From Frigoribacterium sp. PhB160 (GTDB lineage: Bacteria > Actinomycetota > Actinomycetes > Actinomycetales > Microbacteriaceae), in the NCBI RefSeq assembly GCF_003751785.1, contig NZ_RKIE01000003.1:496001-560000 (forward strand): DNA of 64,000 bases, written 5' to 3'. Of this stretch, positions 54,205 through 63,914 are shown piece after piece. Under the pieces are notes generated by a model. That model was given only the letters and a program-made list of their open reading frames with translations. It was not told where the DNA came from and did no database searches. The stretch's first letter is position 1, and each line of letters starts with the position of its first letter. A program made the position numbers and the translations under genes.

Positions 54205-55560
54205 CTACTTGACGGTGAAGCCCTGCTGCTTCGCGTAGGCGGTGACGTCGTCCTGCCATGCCGTGAGGGCGGCGGACATGTCGGAGTGGTCGGCGATCGC
54301 CTTGCCGAGGGTGTCGTTGAAGCTCGAGTAGACGTAGTCGTTGAACGGGAGCCACTGGAAGTCGGTGCTGACCGTGTCGGAGATGCCGGCGAAGAGCTCG
54401 TTGACCTTCTGGCCGCCGTAGAAGTCCGACGCGGTGTCGGTGAACTCGGGGCTCGTCAGGGTGTCGGTCGTCGTCGGGAACAGGAACTGCTCGTTCGCGA
54501 ACTTCAGCGTCGACTCGGCGTCGGTGTTGAGGAACTTGCTGAACTCGGCCGCGACGATCGGGTTCTCGGTGCCCTCGATCACGGCGTCGCTCGAGCCGCC
54601 CCAGTTGCCCGAGACGTCGTCCCCGGCCTCCCACTGCGGGATCTTCGCGGCGGTCCACTTGCCGGCCGTGTCGGCGGCCGTGCCCTGCAGGAAGACGGGG
54701 CCCCAGGCGGCGGTCTGCCAGCTGGCGTACTTGCCCGACGAGAAGCCCTGGTACCAGGAGTCGGTGAAGTCGGCGTCGGTCGAGACGAGGTCCTTGTCGA
54801 TCAGGTCCTGCCAGAAGGTGACGACCTTCTGCGTGTCGGCGGAGTCGAGGTCGATGCCGACCGTCTTGTCGCCGTCGTACGAGAACGGCTTGGCGCCGGC
54901 CTGCCAGAAGAGGCTCACGACCTGGCCCGGGTCGTTGCCGGGCAGGTTCGAGATGTACGAGTCGGTCTTGTCCTTGATGGTCTGCGCGTCGCTGGCGAAG
55001 TCGTCCCAGGTGGCGGGCGCCTCCGTGAGCCCGGCCTGCTGGTAGATGTCGGATCGGTAGAGGTTGCCGATGGGGCCCGAGTCCTGGGGCACCGACCAGA
55101 CGCCGGTGTCGTCGGCGACCTGGTTCCAGACCCAGTCGACGGTCTCGTCCTTCAGGTCGGCGCCGCCGTAGGGCGTGAGGTCGACGAGGCTCTTCGTCTG
55201 ACGGAACGACGGGATGTACTGGTACTCGATCTGCGCCACGTCGGGGGCGCCCTTGCCGGCCTTCAGCGCCGTGCGGAGCTTCGGGTACTGCACGGTGCCG
55301 GTGCCCGTGTTGACGACGTTGACGGTGATCTTCGGGTACTTGGCCTCGAAGAGGTCGACCTCCTTCTGGATGTCGGGCACCCAGGTCCAGAAGGTGATCG
55401 TCGTCGGGGTGTCCATGGCCTTGTCGATGTCGGCCTGCGAGACGGCTGCGGTGGTGCCGCCGCCGTCCGCCGAGCCGCCGGACGGGGCGCACGCGGTCAG
55501 CGCGAACGCCGACACGAGCGCCAGGGACACGAGCGCCTTTGCTGTGTTCTTTCTCTTCAT
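54205..55560 (-). CDS. sugar-binding lipoprotein of the ABC importer
   Basis: The 451 residues begin with a lipoprotein signal ending at Cys24 (FALTAC), followed by a CUT1-type periplasmic-binding fold (ITFWTWVPDIQKEVDLFEAK at about 54-73). Such proteins capture oligosaccharides outside the membrane for the permeases encoded next. The ligand cannot be read from the sequence; the GH42 gene upstream suggests beta-galactosides. The ATG at 55560 has CGAGGAAGAACTGTC before it. Confidence 0.93.
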   Translation of the reverse strand: MKRKNTAKALVSLALVSAFALTACAPSGGSADGGGTTAAVSQADIDKAMDTPTTITFWTWVPDIQKEVDLFEAKYPKITVNVVNTGTGTVQYPKLRTALKAGKGAPDVAQIEYQYIPSFRQTKSLVDLTPYGGADLKDETVDWVWNQVADDTGVWSVPQDSGPIGNLYRSDIYQQAGLTEAPATWDDFASDAQTIKDKTDSYISNLPGNDPGQVVSLFWQAGAKPFSYDGDKTVGIDLDSADTQKVVTFWQDLIDKDLVSTDADFTDSWYQGFSSGKYASWQTAAWGPVFLQGTAADTAGKWTAAKIPQWEAGDDVSGNWGGSSDAVIEGTENPIVAAEFSKFLNTDAESTLKFANEQFLFPTTTDTLTSPEFTDTASDFYGGQKVNELFAGISDTVSTDFQWLPFNDYVYSSFNDTLGKAIADHSDMSAALTAWQDDVTAYAKQQGFTVK

Positions 55561-55613
55561 GACAGTTCTTCCTCGAAGGGGTGGGGGTGTGGCGGAAGGG
55601 GAGGGAGCGGGGG

Positions 55614-57764
55614 CTAGGGGGTGACGCTGGTCGCGTCGTCGTCGTCCTGGTCGTCGTCGACGAGCTCGAACACGTGGGCCGAGCGCGGGGCGAGGGTGAC
55701 GGCGGTGCCGGCCGCGACGACCTCGCGGGTCTCGAGGTCGCGGACGGCGGCGGGCGTCGTGACGGCGGCCTCGTGGGCCGACCAGTTCGAGACGAACGCC
55801 AGGTCGGGGGACTCGGGGCGGCTGCCCGTCGTGACGGTGACCGTGTCGGTCGCCGCCCAGGCGCGCACCGCCGTCGCCGGCACGAGCCAGCGGGCGATGC
55901 TGCGCGACAGCTCGGGGTTCGGCACCGTGGCGACGTAGGTGACGCGACCGGCGCCGGAGGCGCGGGTCGTCATCACGGCGTCGGCCCCGACCTCGGTGGC
56001 CGGGAACCGCAGCACGACCTCGGCCTCCTCGACGACGAGCACGTCCGCCCAGCGCGTGCCGGCCGAGCCGGGCTCGAGCTCGATCGTCGGGGCGTCGGCG
56101 TCGGCGTCGGCCGACTGCACGAGGAGCGGCTCGTCGAGGTTCGTGTACTCCTCGTACCAGACGCCCGCGGGGCCCGAGAGGACCGCCGGGGCGACGTCGC
56201 GACGGGCCCGGGCGAGCTCGTCGCCGTAGCCGGTGCGGACGCCGACCACGAGGTGGCCGCCCGCCTCGGCGTAGGCCGCGAGGGCCTCGAGGGTCGCGTC
56301 GTCGGCGACGTAGAGGCCGGGCACGACGAGCACGGGGTGCTCGGCGGCGACGGTCGCGGGGTCGGTGGCGAGGAACTGCGCCACGTGCTGGATCCGCACT
56401 TGCGCCCCGGCCTCGGCCAGGCCGCGGTAGTGGGCGTCGAAGAGGTGCAGGTACGAGTCGGGGTCGGGCCCGCCGTCGGGGAGGGCGAGGGGCGGGTAGC
56501 CCTCGAACGACCACTTCGTGTCGGTGGACCAGAGCATGAGCACGTCGCTGGCAGGGAGGAATCCGTCCACCGCGCCTCCTACCGCCTTGAGAGTGGCGCC
56601 GAGGGCGGCGACCTCGCGGTGGATGCGTCCGGGACGCTGGCTGTGCGGCAGCACGCCGCCCCAGTAGGTCTCGACGCCGAAGTGCAGCGTGTGCCAGTGC
56701 CAGTACTCGACCATGCGGGCGCCGCGGGCGACGAGCGCGAGGGCGGCCTGCTTGATCTGCCCGTCGAACGGCGGGTGGTTCTGCCACGGGCCGCCGATCG
56801 ACTGCGCGTTCGTCTCGGTGACGAGGAACGGCGCCTGCGCCGACGAGAACGCCCGGTCGCCCCACTGGTGGAGGGCCCAGACGCCCGTGTGCCACCAGCC
56901 GGCCTCGCGCTGCACCTCGACGCCGCGGGTGAGGCCGTCCTGCATCTTGTAGTACGGGTTGCCGGCGGTGACGTCGAGGCTCTCGACGAGGCGGTCGTCG
57001 GCGACCTGGGGGCGGGCGTACGAGATGCAGGTCGTGACGAACTGCTCGTCTCGGGCGTACTCGCGCACCACGTCGGCCTGCCACGCGATCAGCTCGTCGG
57101 CCAGCTCGCCCTGGAAGCGGCGCCACTCGAGGTCGTACTGCGGCTGCACGTTGCCGTCGGGGCGCCAGAGCTGCGACCACTCGGTGAGGCGGTGCGACCA
57201 GTAGACGAGGCCCCACTCGTCGTTGAGCGACTCGACCGAGCCGTAGCGGCGCTCGAGCCACGCGACGAAGCGCGCGAAGACCTGGTCGTTGCGGGGCAGC
57301 TCGTTGCCGGGCTCGTTGTCGACCTGCCAGCCGACGACCGCGGGGTGGTCGGCGTAGCGGGCGGCGACCCTGCGCACGACGCGCTCGGCGTAGAAGCGGT
57401 AGGCGGGGTGGCTCTGGTCCATCTCCTGGCGGGCGCCCCAGCCGACGCGCTGACCGGTCGTGCGCTCGGCGGCGATCTCGGGGTGGAGCACCTGCAGCCA
57501 CGGCGGCACGGCGTAGGTCGGCGTGCCGAGGATCACCGAGATGCCGCGGGCGTGGGCCCCGTCGAGCACGGGCTGCAGCCAGTCGAGGTCGAACTCGCCC
57601 TCGCGCGGCTCCCAGGTCGACCAGACCGACTCGCCGACGCGGATCACGGTGAAGCCCGCCTCGACCATGAGGTCGAGGTCGCGGTCGAGGGTGCCGGCCT
57701 GCTGGTACTCGGCGTAGTAGGCGGCGCCGAAGAGGACTCCGGAGTGGGCGGGTGCTGACGTCAT
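55614..57764 (-). CDS. GH42 beta-galactosidase
   Basis: The 716-residue enzyme has the GH42 A domain (about 10-390), with acid/base Glu151 in WQVDNEPGNE and nucleophile Glu317 in LVTETNAQS, then a B trimerisation-like domain (about 390-620) and a small C-terminal domain. It lacks a signal peptide and is probably cytoplasmic, cutting imported beta-galactosides such as galacto-oligosaccharides. It is the first gene of a leftward operon with the ABC importer. A LacI-type operator lies 75 bp before its ATG. Confidence 0.93.
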   Translation of the reverse strand: MTSAPAHSGVLFGAAYYAEYQQAGTLDRDLDLMVEAGFTVIRVGESVWSTWEPREGEFDLDWLQPVLDGAHARGISVILGTPTYAVPPWLQVLHPEIAAERTTGQRVGWGARQEMDQSHPAYRFYAERVVRRVAARYADHPAVVGWQVDNEPGNELPRNDQVFARFVAWLERRYGSVESLNDEWGLVYWSHRLTEWSQLWRPDGNVQPQYDLEWRRFQGELADELIAWQADVVREYARDEQFVTTCISYARPQVADDRLVESLDVTAGNPYYKMQDGLTRGVEVQREAGWWHTGVWALHQWGDRAFSSAQAPFLVTETNAQSIGGPWQNHPPFDGQIKQAALALVARGARMVEYWHWHTLHFGVETYWGGVLPHSQRPGRIHREVAALGATLKAVGGAVDGFLPASDVLMLWSTDTKWSFEGYPPLALPDGGPDPDSYLHLFDAHYRGLAEAGAQVRIQHVAQFLATDPATVAAEHPVLVVPGLYVADDATLEALAAYAEAGGHLVVGVRTGYGDELARARRDVAPAVLSGPAGVWYEEYTNLDEPLLVQSADADADAPTIELEPGSAGTRWADVLVVEEAEVVLRFPATEVGADAVMTTRASGAGRVTYVATVPNPELSRSIARWLVPATAVRAWAATDTVTVTTGSRPESPDLAFVSNWSAHEAAVTTPAAVRDLETREVVAAGTAVTLAPRSAHVFELVDDDQDDDDATSVTP

Positions 57765-57838
57765 CGTCGACCTGTTCTCTCGTGCCGGTCGTCGTCGACC
57801 GGCGGTGTCTGCCGCGATCTCCCGCGGCGGGCGGCGCG

Positions 57839-57856
57839 GATGTTGTCGATAACATC
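57839..57856. promoter_or_regulatory. LacI-type operator for the GH42/ABC operon
   Basis: GATGTTGTCGATAACATC is an 18-bp near-palindrome: eight of nine base pairs match, around a central CG typical of LacI/GalR operators. It lies between the lacI-type gene end and the GH42 start. Confidence 0.75.
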
Positions 57857-57979
57857 GGCGCTGGGAGAGAAGCTAGCCGAGCCCGGGGCGGCGCGCAAGA
57901 GCCACTTTCGGCGGGCGCGCTGCCCGCCTGCCCCCTCGCCCCGCCCTGCCCCGCCCGAGCGCTCTGGCACCGGCGCCCC

Positions 57980-58996
57980 TCAGTCGCCGACGGCCCCCGT
58001 GGAGGCGCGCCGCACGAGCCGAGGGGCCGGCAGCCGCAGCGTCTGGTCCGTCGCCCGCCCCTCGATGAGCGAGATGAGCGAGGTGACGACGTGCTCCCCC
58101 TCGAACCGGAAGTCGAGCTCGACCGTGCTGAGCGGCGGCACCATGAACTTGGCCTCGGGGGAGTCGTCGATGCCGACGACGCTGACGTCTCCCGGCACCG
58201 AGACCCCGGCGGCCGTGAAGGCGGCGATGAGGCCCATCGCCATGGCGTCGTTCGCGACGCCGACCGCCGTCAGCGCGCGGCCCTCGTCGGCGAGACGGTG
58301 CTCCGCGACCAGCCGCCGCCCGGCCGACCAGCCCGACTCGGCCGACCAGTCGCCCGGGACGACGTCGACGACCTGCCCGCCGCCCCCGGCGACGGCCGCG
58401 GTGAAGCCGTCGAGGCGCTCGCGGGCCGCGAGCCACTGCGCGGGCCCGGCGACGTAGGCCACGCGGCGGTGGCCGAGGTCGACGAGGTGCTGGCCTGCCT
58501 CGCGGCCGGCGTGCTCGTTGAGGGTCTCGTCGGTGTCCTCGAGCAGCAGGCCGAAGTCGCGCGCCACGGGCACCGTGATGTCGCGTCGGGCGATCGTCTC
58601 GCGGGCCACCGCGGTCTGGGCCATGAGCACGATCCCGGCGATCTGCTGGCTGAGGACGAGGTCGAGGGCGTCCCGGATGCTGTCCTCGTCGGTGCCGTCC
58701 ATCGAGACGATGTCGGAGACGTAGCCGAGGTCGCGCGCCGCCTTCGTCGCCCCGGCGATCGTGAGGGCCGGGCCCGTCTGCTGCATGTTGTCGGCGAGCA
58801 GCGCGATGCGGTTCGTCCGTCCGAGCCGCAGGAACCGCGCCGCCGAGTTCGGCCGGTACTCGAGCTCGGCGAGGGCCGCCTCGACCTTCTGGCGGGTCGC
58901 GGGCCGGATGCCCTCGAAGCCGCTCAGCACCCGGCTCACCGTCTGGTGCGAGACGCCCGCGCGCTTCGCGACGTCGTAGATGGTGGCGTCGGGCAT
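57980..58996 (-). CDS. LacI-family repressor of the GH42/ABC operon
   Basis: The 338 residues have the LacI HTH at 5-24 (TIYDVAKRAGVSHQTVSRVL), the hinge helix (NSAARFLRLGR) and a periplasmic-binding-like ligand domain (about 60-335). It is encoded immediately upstream of the GH42 operon in the same direction, with the operator in the spacer. The inducer is likely a sugar from beta-galactoside breakdown. The ATG at 58996 is the only start that keeps the HTH intact. Confidence 0.95.
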   Translation of the reverse strand: MPDATIYDVAKRAGVSHQTVSRVLSGFEGIRPATRQKVEAALAELEYRPNSAARFLRLGRTNRIALLADNMQQTGPALTIAGATKAARDLGYVSDIVSMDGTDEDSIRDALDLVLSQQIAGIVLMAQTAVARETIARRDITVPVARDFGLLLEDTDETLNEHAGREAGQHLVDLGHRRVAYVAGPAQWLAARERLDGFTAAVAGGGGQVVDVVPGDWSAESGWSAGRRLVAEHRLADEGRALTAVGVANDAMAMGLIAAFTAAGVSVPGDVSVVGIDDSPEAKFMVPPLSTVELDFRFEGEHVVTSLISLIEGRATDQTLRLPAPRLVRRASTGAVGD

Positions 58997-59048
58997 GGAC
59001 CGAGCGTAGAGGTCGGGCGCGGGCCGCGGGTCGTGGAACACTCCTCCC

Positions 59049-60146
59049 ATGACCCGTCCCTCCGCCGTCGACCTGCTCGCCGGCGCGCGCTTCCGCACCC
59101 TCTGCGTGGCCGTGGCCACCGAGCTCGACCCGGAGGCCGCCTCCCTCGTCTGGGACCTGAGGTCCCGGGTGGGCGAGGCCACCGCCCTGCCGGGCACCTT
59201 CCGCACGCCGTCGGGGCAGGTCGACCGGCTCGCCCAGCGGCTCGCGGCCGTCCCGACGGAGGCGCTGGCCGGCTGGGCGGACCCGCTGCGGTTCCTGCCC
59301 GCGCTCGCGACGGCCGTCGACTCGGCGATGCCCTGGCAGGCGCCGCACGTCGAGGACGCCGTCACCGCCGACGCCCGGGTGCGAGAGGCGCTGCTGCCGG
59401 TCGCCGAGGCCGTCCTCGCCTCGCCGGCCACCGCCTGGTGGGGGAGCGACGTCGACCTCGACGCCCAGTGGGTGACGACGCCGGTGCGCGACGGTCGCGT
59501 CGTGCCGAACAGCAGCCCGGGGCCGGTCGCGGAGACGCTCGCGCACTGGTCGGCGAACCACGACCGGGAGAACGCCCCGCCGCGGGGCCGTGCCTCCGCC
59601 TGGCGGTCGTCGAGCGGCAGCTGGTGGTCCGCGCCCCACAACCACGGCCCGGCGGTCGACGAATGGGCGTCGCCGCACTCGTCGACGCGGCGCGTGGGCG
59701 GCCTCGGATCGGTCGAGCTCGAGCTCGTCGAGGACGGCTTCGGCGACCACGAGGCGTTCCTCCGGCGGCTGACGCCGACCCGTCCGCCGCGCGTGCACGA
59801 GGTGCACACCGCCGCCGACTGGGCCGACCTCGTCGCCCGCTGGCCCCGGGACGCCACGTCGGCGCACCGCGGCGACTGGTTCCGGTCGACGGGCCGCGAC
59901 GTGCCGTGGTCCGTGCCCGACTGGCCTCGCGTCGCCGAGGAGCTCGACGCCGTCCACGTGTCGGTGCAGGGATGGCTCGCGGCCTCAGGCGAGGCGGTCG
60001 ACGTCCCCGGCGGCGCGACGGTGCTCGCGGGCTGGAACCCCGACGAGACGTACTGGCTCACCGACGACGTCACGGTCGCCGACGAGGCCGAGCACTGGTC
60101 GTCCGACGACGAGGTCGACGAGATCCTGACCTGGAGGCGCGTCTAG
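59049..60146 (+). CDS. unknown 365-residue protein, Trp-rich
   Basis: A soluble protein with no recognised family. The N-terminal third is helical and Ala/Leu-rich (about 1-120), and the rest has many tryptophans and an acidic end (DEAEHWSSDDEVDEILTW). The ATG at 59049 is 52 bp from the divergent LacI start and has no strong ribosome-binding site. Composition matches the host. Confidence 0.7.
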   Translation: MTRPSAVDLLAGARFRTLCVAVATELDPEAASLVWDLRSRVGEATALPGTFRTPSGQVDRLAQRLAAVPTEALAGWADPLRFLPALATAVDSAMPWQAPHVEDAVTADARVREALLPVAEAVLASPATAWWGSDVDLDAQWVTTPVRDGRVVPNSSPGPVAETLAHWSANHDRENAPPRGRASAWRSSSGSWWSAPHNHGPAVDEWASPHSSTRRVGGLGSVELELVEDGFGDHEAFLRRLTPTRPPRVHEVHTAADWADLVARWPRDATSAHRGDWFRSTGRDVPWSVPDWPRVAEELDAVHVSVQGWLAASGEAVDVPGGATVLAGWNPDETYWLTDDVTVADEAEHWSSDDEVDEILTWRRV

Positions 60147-60165
60147 GCCGCCCTGCCCCCGCCCG

Positions 60166-60549
60166 TCACCGGAACCCGCCGACCTGCTGCTCCACCGGCA
60201 CGGTGCCCTCGACGACGACGTCGCCGGTGTGGGCGGTCGTGACGGTCTCGATCAGCACGATCTCGACCTCCTCGTCGGCGACGGGGTTGTGCTGCACGCC
60301 GCGGGGGACGACGTGGAACTGGCCCGGGGTGAGCACGACCTCCTGGTCGTCCGGCAGCTGGATGCGGAGGCGCCCCGAGACGACGAGGAACATCTCGTCC
60401 TCGGCGTCGTGGGCGTGCCACACGAGCTCGCCGAGCAGCTTCGCGACCTTGACGTACTGGTCGTTCACCCGCCCGACGACCCGGGGCGTCCAGTGACGCT
60501 CGACCTGGGCGAGCTCGGACGCGACGTCGATGCCGGAGAGAGGTGTCAT
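60166..60549 (-). CDS. single-domain cupin protein
   Basis: The 127 residues form one cupin domain: motif 1 at about 44-63 (VWHAHDAEDEMFLVVSGRLR, with the two histidines and the glutamate of a metal site) and motif 2 at about 78-92 (QFHVVPRGVQHNPVA). Such proteins are often sugar isomerases, dioxygenases or storage-type binding proteins, and the substrate is not predictable. The start at 60549 is the only good ATG. It is convergent with the 365-residue gene. Confidence 0.85.
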   Translation of the reverse strand: MTPLSGIDVASELAQVERHWTPRVVGRVNDQYVKVAKLLGELVWHAHDAEDEMFLVVSGRLRIQLPDDQEVVLTPGQFHVVPRGVQHNPVADEEVEIVLIETVTTAHTGDVVVEGTVPVEQQVGGFR

Positions 60550-60618
60550 GCGCCCATCCTGCCCGCCCGGCCCCCGCGCTCGCGGCGGCCCGACCGGCCG
60601 GAGCCCTAGGTTGGCGGG

Positions 60619-62121
60619 ATGACGCAGCCCCGTGACCCGCTCCGCCCCGCCGACGTCGTGGTGGTCGGCGACGTGACGATCGTCCCCGACGCCGCCCGAC
60701 CCGTCGCCGCGGTGGTCGCCGGCGGCGCGACCGCGGACTCGGAGGCCGCCGTGCGCTGGGCCACGTGGCCCGACGCCCCGCTCGGCGACCACGCCCCGGG
60801 CGAGGCGCAGGTCGTGCCCGCCCCGACCGGCGCATGGGTCGTGTACCGCCCCGAGGTGCCGGACGACGCGCCTTCGGTCGCACCCCACCCCGTGGCCGTC
60901 CACGTCGGGCTCGACGCAGTGGTCACGGTCGTCGCGCTCGGCGACCGGCACGTGCTCGGCGCCGACCAGGACGGGCTGTGGCTCGGCGACGCCCGAGACG
61001 CCTTCGAGTGGTCCGGGCGGCTGCCGTTCGAGGGCGACGACGACCCCGGTGACGGCGACGTCGCCGAGGGCGGCTCGGACGGGGTCGAGCCCGACCCCGA
61101 GACGCTGCCGTGGGTGCCCGAGACCCCGTTCTGGCCCGAGGCCGGAACGGCGGACGACGAGGAGGCGCGGGCCGACACCCGGCACCGCGCACCCGACGAC
61201 CCCGACCTGACATGGTCGGCGGACGACGACCCCGACGGCGACCCCGACGACGACTCCGTCGTCGCGACCGCCGGCTGGTTCCTCACCGCCGGCAGCGGCG
61301 ACGACGCTCTCGCGCTCCGCCTCGGACCGGACGGCATCGAGTTCCCCGACGACCCCGACGACCCCGACGACCCGGTCGCCGACGCCGAGCCGCCGAGCCC
61401 GACGCCGTCGACCGTCCTCGCCCTCGTCCGCCCCGACGGCAGCCGGGCCGAGGTCCGGGTCGACCGCCTCGCCGACGGCGTCCGCCGCGAGGGCGACGAG
61501 CTCGTCGTGCGGTTCCACCCGACCGGGCCGCGGCAGGTCGCGAGCCGCTGGGGCGGGTGGGACGTCGTGTACGAGCCGCGCGAGGTGCGGGTCGACGTGT
61601 CGGCCGGGCTGCCGGAGGAGATCGTGACGGTCGGCGCGGCGACGGAGCCGGCGCCGGAGCACGACCCGGCCGCCTGGGAGCGGGAGGAGGAGGTGCGGGA
61701 GTCGGCCCGCGCCTCCTGGTCGGGCCGTCTCGACCTCGTCGGCGTCGACGGCTCGCGCTGGGCCCCCTGGGGCGGCGACGAGACGGCCCACGCGGCGGCC
61801 GTCGCGCGCCTGACCGCGGTCTTCGAGGGGCTCGGGGAGCCCGTCGTCCTCTGGACCCGCGAGCACCCGGGGCTCCGGCGCGCGCCGAGCGAGTACCGCG
61901 ACGTGCGGGTCGAGGTCGTCGGGGAGTGGCCCGACGTCGAGCTCGTCGTCAGCCTCGAGCACCGGTCGATGCCGCACCTGCGGCTGCGGCGGCGCTACCG
62001 CGTGTCGGACGAGACGGGGCGTCCGCTCGAGTGGCAGTACGTCACGGTGCACCTCGACGAGGACGTCGCCACCGCCCTGCCCCCGCGCTCGCAGGCCGTC
62101 GACGGCGTGCTCGACATCTGA
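60619..62121 (+). CDS. unknown acidic protein with Asp/Pro-rich linkers
   Basis: The 500 residues are strongly acidic, with runs of Asp/Pro (for example PDDPDDPDDPVADAEPPSPT at about 250-269) between structured segments. The last third is beta-rich (DLVGVDGSRWAPWGGDETAH). No family was recognised. The ATG at 60619 is divergent from the cupin gene. The long acidic linkers suggest several small domains on a disordered chain. Confidence 0.7.
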   Translation: MTQPRDPLRPADVVVVGDVTIVPDAARPVAAVVAGGATADSEAAVRWATWPDAPLGDHAPGEAQVVPAPTGAWVVYRPEVPDDAPSVAPHPVAVHVGLDAVVTVVALGDRHVLGADQDGLWLGDARDAFEWSGRLPFEGDDDPGDGDVAEGGSDGVEPDPETLPWVPETPFWPEAGTADDEEARADTRHRAPDDPDLTWSADDDPDGDPDDDSVVATAGWFLTAGSGDDALALRLGPDGIEFPDDPDDPDDPVADAEPPSPTPSTVLALVRPDGSRAEVRVDRLADGVRREGDELVVRFHPTGPRQVASRWGGWDVVYEPREVRVDVSAGLPEEIVTVGAATEPAPEHDPAAWEREEEVRESARASWSGRLDLVGVDGSRWAPWGGDETAHAAAVARLTAVFEGLGEPVVLWTREHPGLRRAPSEYRDVRVEVVGEWPDVELVVSLEHRSMPHLRLRRRYRVSDETGRPLEWQYVTVHLDEDVATALPPRSQAVDGVLDI

Positions 62122-62181
62122 GCCTCGCTCGGGCGCTCGTGCGAGAATTCCCCGAGGCCCGCGACCGGGCCGCCGACGGGG

Positions 62182-63540
62182 GTGGAGCGCGTGGTGCGAG
62201 GCTGGCCGGGGCGACGCCCCGACGAGGAGGCGCCTCCCGCGTCCGCGGACGCACCCGGCCCCGCTGCCCGCCACGGTCGCCTGCCGCGGCACCCCGCGTG
62301 GCTGACGGCTCTCGAGGGCGGCGCGGTCGTCGTGGGCGTCGTGCTCGTGAGCTCGGTGTCGATCGCGGCCTGGGCGACCTGGGACGTGGCACGGCAGATC
62401 CAGGGCAACTCGGTCGACCTGACCGCCAACGACGGCGGCGACGCGACCCCGCTGCCCGCCGTCGACGAGCTCGAGGGCGGGTTCAACGTCCTGTTCGTCG
62501 GCGCCGACAACGAGGAGGGCCAGGACCAGGCCGCCTTCGGCCAGCGCGACGCGACCCTCAACGACTTCAACCTGCTGCTGCACGTCTCGGCCGACCACAC
62601 CAACGCGACCGCCGTGAGCATCCCGCGCGACCTGATCGTCGCCCACCCGGAGTGCACCGACCCCGTGACCGGCGAGACGTCCGCCGCGCGGTCGGCGGCG
62701 CCGATGAACACGGCGATGGCGCGCGGCGGCCTCGCCTGCGTCGCCGACACGGTCGAGTCGCTGACCGGCCTCGACGTGCCCTACGCGGCCGTGCTGACGT
62801 TCGCGGGCGTGCGGGGCATCAGCGACGCGATCGGCGGGGTCGACGTCTGCCTCGCCGACCCGGTGCGCGACCCCGACTCGGGCCTCGACCTGGAGGCGGG
62901 GGTCCAGACCCTGAGCGGCGACGACGCCCTGAAGTTCCTGCGCACGCGGTACGGCGTGGGCGACGGCAGCGATCTGGCGCGCATCTCGGGGCAGCAGGCG
63001 TACCTCTCGTCGCTGCTGCGCAAGGTCAAGTCGGACGGCACCCTGACGAGCATCCCGACGCTGTACTCGCTGGCGAACGTCGCGGCGAAGACGATCACGC
63101 TGTCGTCGTCGCTGACGGACGTCGACCAGATGATCGCGATGGCGCGGGTGTTCCGCGACATGGACCTCGCCGCGGTCACGTTCGTGCAGTACCCGGGCAC
63201 GACGGAGGATCCGTCCTACCCCGGCAAGGTCGTGCCGATCACGTCGCAGGCCGACGTGCTCATGGCGAAGCTCGCGGCCGACGAGCCCGTGGTGCTGGCC
63301 GGCGACTCGACCGGTCTCGGCACCACGCTCGACCCCGCCGCCACGGCGCCGCCGGCCACGCCGGGCGACCCGGCCGCGCCCGACGCGTCGGCCGACCCGT
63401 CTGCCGACCCGACGCTGCCGGGCACGCCCGCCGAGTCCGGCGCACCCGCGCCGAGCGACCCGGCCGCCGAGCCGCTCGAGGGCCTCTCCGGCCAGTCGGC
63501 CGCCCAGCAGACCTGCTCCGTCGGCTACGGCCGCGGCTGA
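62182..63540 (+). CDS. LCP-family (LytR-CpsA-Psr) cell-wall glycopolymer ligase
   Basis: The 452-residue protein has a cytoplasmic start, one TM helix (about 43-70) and an LCP domain (about 95-330) with SIPRDLIVAHP, an FLRTRYGVGDGSDLAR segment holding catalytic arginines, and ISGQQAYLSSLL. LCP enzymes attach wall polymers to peptidoglycan from lipid carriers. The C-terminal 90 residues are Pro/Ala/Asp-rich and probably span the wall. GTG codons at 62182, 62191 and 62194 are all possible starts; GGAG lies before the last two. Confidence 0.9.
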   Translation: MERVVRGWPGRRPDEEAPPASADAPGPAARHGRLPRHPAWLTALEGGAVVVGVVLVSSVSIAAWATWDVARQIQGNSVDLTANDGGDATPLPAVDELEGGFNVLFVGADNEEGQDQAAFGQRDATLNDFNLLLHVSADHTNATAVSIPRDLIVAHPECTDPVTGETSAARSAAPMNTAMARGGLACVADTVESLTGLDVPYAAVLTFAGVRGISDAIGGVDVCLADPVRDPDSGLDLEAGVQTLSGDDALKFLRTRYGVGDGSDLARISGQQAYLSSLLRKVKSDGTLTSIPTLYSLANVAAKTITLSSSLTDVDQMIAMARVFRDMDLAAVTFVQYPGTTEDPSYPGKVVPITSQADVLMAKLAADEPVVLAGDSTGLGTTLDPAATAPPATPGDPAAPDASADPSADPTLPGTPAESGAPAPSDPAAEPLEGLSGQSAAQQTCSVGYGRG

Positions 63541-63666
63541 GGCACGGTCCAGGCGCGACGGCCCCGCCGCACCACCCCGTCCCCGGCGACGGCCGCGAGA
63601 GGACCGCCCGCATCCCACCCGCCGGCACGCCGCGACGCCACGGCCGGGGCGACTACCGTCGCCCCC

Positions 63667-63870
63667 GTGAGCCGACCCGACGACGACGTCCCGCCGCCGT
63701 CGGCGCCCGCGCCCGACCCCGGCCCCGATCCCTGCCGACCGCTCCCTGCCCCGCGGCTGGACCCGCATCGGGCGGCGACGCCGGTGGACCATGGGGGCCG
63801 GCGTCAGCACCCTCAGCGTCTTCGTCGAGTCGCCGGCCGCTCCCGGCCAGCCCCTGCCCGCCTCGTGGTG
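63667..63870 (+). pseudogene. small gene with an apparent frameshift
   Basis: A GTG at 63667 opens a Pro/Asp-rich frame. A second frame (+1) gives a plausible protein end from about 63736: RSLPRGWTRIGRRRRWTMGA, then STLSVFVESPAAPGQPLPAS and TGA at 63868. The first frame continues as Arg-rich sequence typical of out-of-frame DNA. Either there is a frameshift in the proline-rich part or the +1 frame uses an unseen start. The assignment is tentative. Confidence 0.35.
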
Positions 63871-63914
63871 AGCACCCGCCGGAGGCGCGCCTCACCCCCC
63901 GAGAGGACCCACCC

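Noticed and set aside
60166-63810. Leftward frame of 1214 codons over the acidic protein and LCP genes
   Set aside because: Only the last 127 codons, the cupin gene, are supported. The upstream part is out-of-frame sequence.
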